A stretch of DNA of 64,000 bases, from NCBI GenBank assembly GCA_017940415.1, contig JAGAYR010000044.1:213365-277364 (forward strand). The letters are read 5' to 3'. Positions 57,386 to 64,000 of the stretch are shown here, piece after piece. The position numbers and the translations under genes were made by a program. Within the stretch, counting starts at the first letter, position 1; the number at the start of each line of letters is the position of its first letter. The notes under the pieces were generated by a model that had not been told where the DNA came from, searched no databases, and worked only from the letters and a program-made list of their open reading frames with translations. This stretch comes from Lachnospiraceae bacterium (lineage in GTDB: Bacteria; Bacillota; Clostridia; Lachnospirales; Lachnospiraceae).

Positions 57386-58057
57386 TTAATCTCTTATCTG
57401 CCAGTCAATGGGCGTTATGCCGTTAGCTGACAGATATTCATTACATTTGGAAAAGGGCCTGCTTCCGAAAAATCCCCTGTAAGCTGATAAAGGACTCGGA
57501 TGCGCCGATTCGATAACGAGATGCTTGGGATTAGTGATAAACACTTTCTTGGATCTTGCCGCTGAACCCCATAATATATAAACAATGGGTCTGTCCTGAG
57601 AAGCCACTGCTTTGATAGCAGCATCGGTAAACTCTTCCCATCCTTTGCCTTTATGTGAGAATGCCTGATGAGCTCTTACTGTCAAAAGCGAATTAAGAAG
57701 CAAGACTCCCTGCTCGGCCCAATATGTAAGATCTCCGCTTTCGGGAATGCTACATCCCAGGTCAGTATTAAGCTCTTTATAAATATTCTCCAAAGAAGGA
57801 GGCTTGGGAATTCCTTTTTTAACAGAAAAAGAAAGACCGTGTGCCTGCCCGGGTTCATGATAAGGGTCCTGTCCCAGAATGACCACCTTAACTTCCGACA
57901 AGGGAGTAAGGTTAAATGCCCTTAACACATCGTCTTTGGGAGGATATACGGTCTGAGTCTGATATTCCTTAACAATGAAGGAGTAGAGATTTTTGTAATA
58001 ATCTTTTCCGAATTCCGCCTTCATGAACGGAAGCCAGTCATTTGTAATCTGTGACAT
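57386..58057 (-). CDS. ung: Uracil-DNA glycosylase, family 1
   Basis: Removes uracil from DNA. 223 residues; catalytic Asp64 in LGQDPYHEPGQAHGL; the leucine loop HPSPLSAYRGFFGSRPFS holds the catalytic His. It directly follows hisF (1 bp), probably the same transcript. Confidence 0.97.
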   Translation of the reverse strand: MSQITNDWLPFMKAEFGKDYYKNLYSFIVKEYQTQTVYPPKDDVLRAFNLTPLSEVKVVILGQDPYHEPGQAHGLSFSVKKGIPKPPSLENIYKELNTDLGCSIPESGDLTYWAEQGVLLLNSLLTVRAHQAFSHKGKGWEEFTDAAIKAVASQDRPIVYILWGSAARSKKVFITNPKHLVIESAHPSPLSAYRGFFGSRPFSKCNEYLSANGITPIDWQIRD

Positions 58058-58058
58058 A

Positions 58059-58817
58059 TCAAAGTCTGACGCTGACGCCTTGTCCCTTTAAATAATCTTT
58101 TACTTCTTTGATGGTTAGTTCTTTGTAATGGAAAAGAGAAGCCGCAAGTACTGCGGATGCTCCTACTTCTATAGCATCGTAGAAATCTTTACAACTGCCG
58201 GCGCCGCCTGATGCAATAACAGGAATGTTAACGGATGATGAAATAGCCTTGGTCAGTTCAAGATCATATCCGGCCTTGGTTCCGTCAGCATCCATGGAGG
58301 TAAGAAGTATCTCACCTGCTCCGAGCTTTTCAGCCTTTATGGCCCATTCAACAGCATCGATGCCCATATCGACTCTTCCGCCGTTTTTATAAACAGTCCA
58401 TCCGTCAGAGCCTTCACGTTTCTTGGCATCAATCGCAACCACAACGCATTGTGAACCAAACTTCATAGCAGCATCGGATATAAGATCAGGATTCATAAGC
58501 ACCGCAGAATTAACGCTAATCTTATCAGCGCCTTCTCTTAAGATTGCTTTGAAATCATCAGTGGTCCTTATACCACCGCCTACTGTAAAGGGGATAAATA
58601 AAGTCGAAGCAACATTTCTGACCCAGGAAAGCTGAGTATCTCTGGAATCTGCGGATGCGGTTATATCGAGAAATACAACTTCATCAGCACCCTGAGCATC
58701 GTAAGCAGCTGCGGTTTCCGCAGGATCACCTGCATCTCTCAAATTCAGGAAATTGATTCCTTTTACAACTCTTCCGTCTTTAACATCCAGACAGGGAATA
58801 ATTCTCTTGGTAAGCAT
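58059..58817 (-). CDS. hisF: Imidazole glycerol phosphate synthase, cyclase subunit
   Basis: (beta/alpha)8 cyclase partner of HisH in histidine synthesis. 252 residues with Asp11 ([12 protein letters not shown]) and Asp130 ([10 protein letters not shown]), the two catalytic aspartates. It lies 1 bp from hisH. Other his genes are not in the window. Confidence 0.98.
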   Translation of the reverse strand: MLTKRIIPCLDVKDGRVVKGINFLNLRDAGDPAETAAAYDAQGADEVVFLDITASADSRDTQLSWVRNVASTLFIPFTVGGGIRTTDDFKAILREGADKISVNSAVLMNPDLISDAAMKFGSQCVVVAIDAKKREGSDGWTVYKNGGRVDMGIDAVEWAIKAEKLGAGEILLTSMDADGTKAGYDLELTKAISSSVNIPVIASGGAGSCKDFYDAIEVGASAVLAASLFHYKELTIKEVKDYLKGQGVSVRL

Positions 58818-58818
58818 G

Positions 58819-59433
58819 TCAAACCTCCCCTGCTATCTTAAGGAAATTGGAAAGAACTTTAAGACCGGCATCCGAACTCTTTTCCGGATGGAACTGAGTT
58901 GCAAATATATTACCGGATTCAACTGATGAGTCATATGTAATACCGTACTCGGTTCTGGAAGTTACGATGGAAGGATCTTCGCACTCCAGATAATATGAAT
59001 GCACAAAGTAAAAATATGTTTCTTTCTCTATGCCCTCAAGAAGTCTTCCTTTGCTCTCCACAATATCATTCCAGCCAATCTGAGGAACTTTGAGTTCAGA
59101 GGATGCAGGGAACTTCTTTATTTTTCCGGGAAGTATTCCAAGACCTTTAACCCCGGGAGATTCTTCGCTTTCGACGAAAAGAAGCTGAAGGCCTACGCAG
59201 ATACCAAGGAAAGGCTTACCGGAAGCAGCGTATTCTTTTAACGCAGAATCAAGTCCGCGTTCATTGAGCTTGCTTACACAGTCACCGAAATTACCAACAC
59301 CGGGTAAAATTACTGCATCGGCATTTCTGATTTTCTCAGGATCGGATGTGAGTATGTGCTCAGCTCCCAATTTTTCAATTGCTTTTTCGACGCTCTTGAC
59401 ATTGCCTGCGTCATAATCAACGACTGCGATCAT
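58819..59433 (-). CDS. hisH: Imidazole glycerol phosphate synthase, glutaminase subunit
   Basis: Class I glutamine amidotransferase. 204 residues with Cys79 ([10 protein letters not shown]), His182 and Glu184 ([11 protein letters not shown]), and the GVGNFG oxyanion strand. It supplies ammonia to HisF. It begins 8 bp after the large acidic-protein gene. Confidence 0.97.
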   Translation of the reverse strand: MIAVVDYDAGNVKSVEKAIEKLGAEHILTSDPEKIRNADAVILPGVGNFGDCVSKLNERGLDSALKEYAASGKPFLGICVGLQLLFVESEESPGVKGLGILPGKIKKFPASSELKVPQIGWNDIVESKGRLLEGIEKETYFYFVHSYYLECEDPSIVTSRTEYGITYDSSVESGNIFATQFHPEKSSDAGLKVLSNFLKIAGEV

Positions 59434-59441
59434 TTAATACC

Positions 59442-62400
59442 TCAGGGATTTACAAATACTATGTCATCACCGGGATCTTCTTCACCGGGGATAATATCTT
59501 CCAATACTTCAGGTGCTTCAAGAATCTCTTCAGGCTGTTCTTCAGCATCCTGAGAATTTCCGTGAAGTCCGTTTACTACATCATATACAGCCCTTGTGTA
59601 GTCAACATCCTTCTTGATCATTGCAATCTCTCTGGCTTCTTCCTCGGTAAGTCCGAAGTCGTTATAGAGAGCTTCTACAATCTGGTTATATACAGGCTCA
59701 ACCTCTTCAAGACACTGCCACTTAAGCGCAGACTCATAAAGACCGGGATATCTGCTTACGGACTGAATGAGCGAATCAAGCGCCTTAACATCAGACTCAT
59801 CTCTGAGAAGTTCATATTCACGATACCAGAGTCTTATCCTGAGGATACACTCAGATTTCATAAAGATGATCTCATCAGATTCATTCAGATCCTGACCGAA
59901 CAGATCCTGATATGCTGTCTGATAATCGCCTACGGAATATGCTTCTCGTGCTTCCTGTTTAACAGCATGTGCACCAAGAAGTTTTGATACTATGAGCACT
60001 GCAACAAGGATTGTTGCACAAAGTGCAAAAATAGAGATAACTTTCTTTTTGTTAAGTTTCTTGCCGGGCTTTTCGGGTTCTTCGTTCTTTGGCTTCTTTT
60101 CTTTCTTAGGCTTCTTTTTCTTTTCTTTCTTGCCTTCGCCTTCTTCGCCCTCTGCGCCTTCATCACCGGAATCGTCGGCTTTCTTGCCCTTGTCTTTTTT
60201 CTTCTTTTTCTTCTTGCCCTTCTTATCCTCTCCGTCCTCGGCCTCGAGCTGTTCGAGAACTTCGGCATTTTCCTCGGAGAGTTTTATCTCTGAAGCTTCG
60301 CCTTCCTCATCTTCATCAGTCTCGGTAAGAAGATCGATAATCTTAGCGATAAGACCCTTCTTGGGTTTCTTTTCCTTGGCTTCTTTATCAAGAAGCTCAT
60401 CAAGTTCATCAGCAGGAAGTGACACAGGTTCTTCAGGAGCTTTATCATCGGAAGCACCCTCTGACTCTGATTCTCCTGAAAGAGCATCATAAAGATCTTC
60501 TTCACTGAGAGGATTTCCCATTATCTCGGCAAGAAGAGAATCTGCTTCATCAAGTTCGCTGTTTTCGGCAGGAACTTCTATGGGAGCCGCTGAAGCTTCG
60601 GAAGTAAGTGCTGAAGCTTTTACCTCTGCCGCTGCCTCAGCCGCACCTGCAAGAAGCGCATCTACATCAGACATATCAGCGTTTTCGGCATTTTCCGAAG
60701 AAATAGAATTTTCTTCTCCGACTCCGCCTGCTTTCTTCTTGGCTTTCTTAGCTTCCCTGGCCTCTTTACGAAGTCTGGCTTTTTCTTCTTTAGCTTTGCG
60801 TCTTGCTTCTTTCTTTTCTTCTTTTAAACGCTTCTTCTCAGCTGCTTTATCAACAGGTGCCTCGCTCTCTTCACTCTCACCGAGTATGTCAGGAGCTTCC
60901 ACTTCATCTGTTCCGTTAAGGAGTGCTTCAATACCGGGATCAACAGCTTCGTTATTATCATTCTTATTAAGCAGATCACCGATTTCATCGGCCGATCCGC
61001 TGTCAGCAGCAAGAAGATCATCAAGAGACATCTCGGATCTGTCTTCATCCTCTGCAAGTCCCTCTGTTCTTGCTTTGTTAAGCATTGCATCAATATCATC
61101 TTCGGAAGGAAGACCCTCGGATTCATTTTCTTCCTTCATGAGTTCAGCAAGTTCAGCATCCAGATCAAAATCGTCGGATGATTTTGATGAAGATTCTTCA
61201 GCCTCGGAAGTTTCCGCAGATTCACCGGACTCCTGTAAAAGAGCCGCAAGCTGAGCATCAAGATCTTCTTCTGTAGGAAGTTCACTTGTTTCTGCTGAGA
61301 TTGATTCCTCAGGTGTCGCTTCTTCTGCTACTGATTCTTCAGATACTAACTCGTCTGAAGTGCTATCAGGTATATCATTAAGCACACTCTCAGCCTCGCT
61401 TAAGAGACCGGAGAATGAATCGTCAATATCAAAATGTTCTTCAGAAGGCTCATCCGAAGGCTCTGCAGATTCTTCTGTGGCCGGCTCTTCAGTGGAGAAT
61501 CCTTCCTCCAGAGCAGATATATCGTTAACAGCAAGTGCTTCCTCAAGTGCAGCTGCTTCATCCAATTCAACAGTATCATCGGCAAGCCCAAGATCCTCGA
61601 AATTAAGATCATCGAGTTTCAGATCTTCAAGATTCAACTCTCCGAGAGTATCTTCAGCAGAAGAAACATCTTCTGAGGTTTCTTCAACAGAGTTAACTTC
61701 TTCAGCTGTTATATCAAGAGATTTTTCCTCTTCAACAGCTTCTTCCCCTGCAGGTTCTTCGGAAAATTCAGAAAGAAGATCTTCAACATTTATCTCTTCA
61801 GGAACAGCTTCTTCGGAAACACCGTCCTCAGAATCGATCTTACTCATGAGGTCACTCATAAGATCTGAAAGATCCGCATCCATTGCGGAATCATCATCAG
61901 TAACATCAAGAGAAGGTGCAGAATCTATATGAATATCGGATGCGGCAGGGTCCTCGTTGAGTATCTGTGCAAGATCGGGAATATCTGCGGAATGATCAAC
62001 AGTTTCTTCCGATGCAGAATCAATCTCTGTTAAAAGATCATCAAAAGAAAGCTGAACAGACTCATCAGAAGAAGGCTCTTCAACTGTAGCTTCTTCATGT
62101 TGAGGTTCAACTATAGGTTCGTCAATTACTGCTTCTTCAACCTGAGGTACTTCTACAGTTTCCTCAACTATAGTCTCCTCAATCTGAGGATCTTCTGTAA
62201 CTTCTTCAACTACAGGCTCCTCAACTACAGTTTCTTCAATCTGAGGCTCTTCAATAGTCTCTTCAACTACAGTCTCTTCGACTTGCGGCTCTTCTGCAGG
62301 AGCAGGTGCAGGTTCACTCATCTGCTTGAGAAGATCATCAAGAGCGGATTCTCCGGCAGATGAAGGTGCCTTGGAAACAGGTTTTGAAGCACTCACAACA

Positions 62401-62531
62401 GGCTCCTCGGATTCTTTATCCGAAGGTGCCTCTTTAACGGGTTCGGGAGTTTTTTTGGTAGGTGAAGCCAGTTCGGCAGGCACACCCATAGATTTCAATA
62501 AACTGTCAAGATAGTCTTCAGACGATCCCAT
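59442..62531 (-). CDS. Large acidic single-pass membrane protein with repeated short helices
   Basis: 1029 residues. About 1-780 are disordered and strongly acidic, including an imperfect EEPxxEETVVEE repeat (about 80-153). At least a dozen short helices recur, of the type x-[LIV]-[DE]-x-L-L (DDLLKQ, IDAMLNK, IEALLNG, VDALLAG, LDELLDK). A basic Lys-rich stretch precedes a single membrane helix (about 829-852), and a soluble helical C-terminal domain with TPR-like character follows (853-990), ending acidic. No signal peptide is visible, so a long cytoplasmic N-terminus is likely. It lies between cheV and hisH. Function unknown. Confidence 0.85.
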   Translation of the reverse strand: MGSSEDYLDSLLKSMGVPAELASPTKKTPEPVKEAPSDKESEEPVVSASKPVSKAPSSAGESALDDLLKQMSEPAPAPAEEPQVEETVVEETIEEPQIEETVVEEPVVEEVTEDPQIEETIVEETVEVPQVEEAVIDEPIVEPQHEEATVEEPSSDESVQLSFDDLLTEIDSASEETVDHSADIPDLAQILNEDPAASDIHIDSAPSLDVTDDDSAMDADLSDLMSDLMSKIDSEDGVSEEAVPEEINVEDLLSEFSEEPAGEEAVEEEKSLDITAEEVNSVEETSEDVSSAEDTLGELNLEDLKLDDLNFEDLGLADDTVELDEAAALEEALAVNDISALEEGFSTEEPATEESAEPSDEPSEEHFDIDDSFSGLLSEAESVLNDIPDSTSDELVSEESVAEEATPEESISAETSELPTEEDLDAQLAALLQESGESAETSEAEESSSKSSDDFDLDAELAELMKEENESEGLPSEDDIDAMLNKARTEGLAEDEDRSEMSLDDLLAADSGSADEIGDLLNKNDNNEAVDPGIEALLNGTDEVEAPDILGESEESEAPVDKAAEKKRLKEEKKEARRKAKEEKARLRKEAREAKKAKKKAGGVGEENSISSENAENADMSDVDALLAGAAEAAAEVKASALTSEASAAPIEVPAENSELDEADSLLAEIMGNPLSEEDLYDALSGESESEGASDDKAPEEPVSLPADELDELLDKEAKEKKPKKGLIAKIIDLLTETDEDEEGEASEIKLSEENAEVLEQLEAEDGEDKKGKKKKKKKDKGKKADDSGDEGAEGEEGEGKKEKKKKPKKEKKPKNEEPEKPGKKLNKKKVISIFALCATILVAVLIVSKLLGAHAVKQEAREAYSVGDYQTAYQDLFGQDLNESDEIIFMKSECILRIRLWYREYELLRDESDVKALDSLIQSVSRYPGLYESALKWQCLEEVEPVYNQIVEALYNDFGLTEEEAREIAMIKKDVDYTRAVYDVVNGLHGNSQDAEEQPEEILEAPEVLEDIIPGEEDPGDDIVFVNP

Positions 62532-62640
62532 TTAATATCTCCGATTTCTATAAATGTTCTTATGACAAAATCACATAAACATACTAAATTATTTTAACAC
62601 AGCAATGCATTAATGTATAGGTAAATAGGGCTCTGCAAAA

Positions 62641-62672
62641 CAAAAAAAGCTCTGCCCAAATCGGGCAGAGCT
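62641..62672 (-). terminator. Intrinsic terminator of cheV
   Basis: GCTCTGCCC and GGGCAGAGC form a 9-bp stem around a 5-base loop, followed on the minus strand by TTTTTTTG. Confidence 0.9.
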
Positions 62673-62682
62673 TCTAAAAGAA

Positions 62683-63591
62683 TCAGTTCAAATTATACTT
62701 ATCAACAAGTCCGTCGATGATCCTTACAAGATTACCGATCTCAGGTTTTGAAAGCTGAGCATCAGCACCGAGTAACTCACCCTTCTTCTTCATTTCCTCA
62801 TTAACAAGTGATGAGAAAATAACAACAGGGATATGCTTGGTACGATCATCATCCTTGATCAGTTTGGTAAGTCTGTGACCGTCCATCTCAGGCATTTCGA
62901 TATCAGTGATAACAATCTTTACATGATCATCAAGAGTTCCGTCAGCCTTGCACTCAGCAATAACATCATATGCCTTCTGGCCGTTCTCAGTATGAATGAT
63001 CTTGTCGTATCCTGCGGCTGTAAGCGAATCAACGATCAGCTTATTCAGGAGAACAGAGTCCTCTGCAATAAGAATGGGAACACTACTTCTTTTTCTCTCA
63101 CCAAGCTCATCAATGTCACTTATCTTAAGTCCGGTCTCGGGATTGATATCGGAAATGATCTTCTCAAAATCAAGGATGATAATGAGCTTTCCTTCATTCT
63201 TGATAAATCCGGTAGATACGGAAGCTTCAGCAGTGGAAATGGTTGAATCGGGTTTAATTATATTTCTCCAGGAAACTCTGTGAATACCCTTAACCGCTTC
63301 AACATGGAATGCAATATTGAGGTTATTGAAATTGGTTATGATAAAAAGTCCACCGGGTTCGGACTGTCCTCTTCCGAGGCAGTTCTTAAGGTCAATGGCA
63401 GTGATCATAGTCTCACGAGGCATGAAGATACCTTCAATGCTAGGGTGAGAATTAGGAACGGGTGTTACAGGCTGATAAGATATGATCTCTTTGATCTTGG
63501 CAACGTTAATGCCATATGAGAATTCACCGAGAGTAAATTCAAGGACTTCAAGTTCGTTAGTGCCGCTATCAAGTAAAATCTTAGTATCCAT
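62683..63591 (-). CDS. cheV: Chemotaxis coupling/receiver protein CheV
   Basis: 302 residues: an N-terminal CheW domain (about 10-150) and a C-terminal response-regulator receiver (about 170-300). The receiver has acidic pocket Glu177-Asp178, phospho-acceptor Asp230 in VITDIEMPEMDG and the conserved Lys near the end (QLSKPE). It couples receptors to CheA and takes part in adaptation. It is monocistronic, with its own promoter and terminator. It implies motility, but no other che or flagellar gene is in the window. Confidence 0.95.
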   Translation of the reverse strand: MDTKILLDSGTNELEVLEFTLGEFSYGINVAKIKEIISYQPVTPVPNSHPSIEGIFMPRETMITAIDLKNCLGRGQSEPGGLFIITNFNNLNIAFHVEAVKGIHRVSWRNIIKPDSTISTAEASVSTGFIKNEGKLIIILDFEKIISDINPETGLKISDIDELGERKRSSVPILIAEDSVLLNKLIVDSLTAAGYDKIIHTENGQKAYDVIAECKADGTLDDHVKIVITDIEMPEMDGHRLTKLIKDDDRTKHIPVVIFSSLVNEEMKKKGELLGADAQLSKPEIGNLVRIIDGLVDKYNLN

Positions 63592-63692
63592 AGTCGATAT
63601 TACCCTTTCTGCAACCTATTTCGGTGTCTTTTTATAGTAGTTACTATAACACGAATTGAGTGAAAATAAAACAAAAATCAAGGCAATTACGT

Positions 63693-63721
63693 ATTATACA
63701 GTGAGTATATCACATTCTAAA
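63693..63721 (-). promoter_or_regulatory. Candidate promoter for cheV
   Basis: TTTAGA (63716-63721), 17 bp, TATAAT (63693-63698) on the minus strand, about 100 bp before the ATG. It is a sigma-A rather than a sigma-D type. The remaining bases to the intron end at 63862 hold nothing else I can support. Confidence 0.5.
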
Positions 63722-63861
63722 GAAAGCGAGAATACTTTCCGGTAACGTACTATAAGAAAATATTACAACTAAACAGAATTATACAAAAGATGGAAATGTC
63801 TGAATATTCAATCTGTCAATCAAAAGTATTCAGTTTGACAAAATCGGTAATCCGCCAGGCA

Positions 63862-64000
63862 ATCGAGTAGGAGGAATTTCTCATATTTGAGAAATTCCGA
63901 CCTCTCACACCACCGTGCGTACCGTTCGGTACACGGCGGTTCAATCAATTTAACAAGTGACACATCTTTCGGTGTAGTAGTCCAACATAGAGATTAGACC
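63862..64000 (-). mobile_element. Group II intron, 3' end (partial at right edge)
   Basis: On the minus strand the sequence reads like a bacterial group II intron end: domain V starts GAACCGCCGTGTACCGAACG, continues GTACGCACGGTGGTG and is followed by GAGAGG and a domain VI stem (GGAATTTCTC / GAGAAATTCC). It ends CCTCCTACTCGAT at 63862, an expected AY 3' splice site. Its reverse transcriptase gene runs off the window. The downstream exon enters the cheV upstream region. Confidence 0.85.
63950..64000 (-). CDS. Group II intron reverse transcriptase/maturase, C-terminal fragment
   Basis: The frame open from the edge ends at TAA (63950-63952). The last visible residues are GLISMLDYYTERCVTC, similar to the C-terminal end of LtrA-type intron-encoded proteins. 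Placement just upstream of domain V fits the usual layout, with the protein encoded in domain IV. Almost all of the gene lies outside the window, so nothing can be said about its integrity. Confidence 0.7.
   Translation of the reverse strand, partial: GLISMLDYYTERCVTC

Noticed and set aside
60580-61254. A 224-codon Ser/Ala-rich open frame on the plus strand
   Set aside because: It is the complement of the GAA/GAG/GAT-rich acidic repeat region; long Ser-rich antisense frames are expected there. The same applies at 13269-13649, 20434-20826, 59992-60492 and 61360-61932.

Overview
The window looks like core chromosome from a Gram-positive Clostridia species, most likely Lachnospiraceae (Butyrivibrio or Roseburia-like); the family-level call is inference. 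Support comes from the Firmicutes order rpmB / Asp23 / DAK2 / recG, a T-box riboswitch in front of trp genes, a GerW (YtfJ) sporulation-type gene, tmcAL, ZapA, the paired PFL and ACT-domain genes, and a CheV chemotaxis gene. Almost every gene is on the minus strand; only rpmB, an HD-GYP gene and tmcAL are on the plus strand. No prophage, CRISPR array or defence island is visible.

Layout, left to right: a coiled-coil gene cut by the left edge, coaD and rsmD; a 168-bp imperfect palindrome; topoisomerase IV (parC, parE); DegV/FakB-like, recG and FakA-like DAK2 genes with Asp23, divergent from rpmB; a J-domain coiled-coil gene, gerW and DUF2953 genes; a degenerate HD-GYP gene; a division/wall block (class B PBP, FtsW/RodA, U32 enzyme, ZapA) continuing into ruvAB and leuCD; an M13 lipoprotein peptidase; ilvC, two ilvN paralogues and ilvB; a short B12-dependent methionine synthase; citrate synthase; trpDCFBA behind a Trp T-box and a newly noticed 32-codon leader ORF; ackA, pta and divergent tmcAL; a YfhO-type membrane protein; PFL and ACT genes; a WalJ-type hydrolase, a long FtsA-like protein, coaE, polA and a zinc-finger membrane gene; tRNA-Leu(CAA); an S66 peptidase; lysA, ung, hisF and hisH; a 1029-residue acidic single-pass membrane protein; cheV; and the 3' end of a group II intron running off the right edge.

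Amino-acid biosynthesis dominates (Leu, Ile/Val, Trp, Met, Lys, part of His) and is mixed with replication and repair (parC/parE, recG, ruvAB, polA, ung), CoA and acetate metabolism (coaD, coaE, pta, ackA) and wall/division genes. Regulation can be read directly in places: clear sigma-A-type promoters precede trp, the second ilvN, pta, parE, rpmB and cheV, and intrinsic terminators separate several units.

The least ordinary features are: (1) five dispersed hairpin elements with a shared GGGGACGCT...TTTTGTCA arm, each touching a stop codon, one carrying a second hairpin family in its loop and one apparently forming the ilvB promoter; (2) the Trp-codon leader ORF between the T-box terminator and trpD, with trpE and trpG absent from the operon; (3) the 168-bp palindrome; (4) the 1029-residue protein, whose disordered region repeats short helices resembling the FliM EIDALLNG peptide, next to cheV; (5) the FtsA-like ATPase with a long repeated beta-type tail. 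I did not find one clearly unprecedented multi-gene system.
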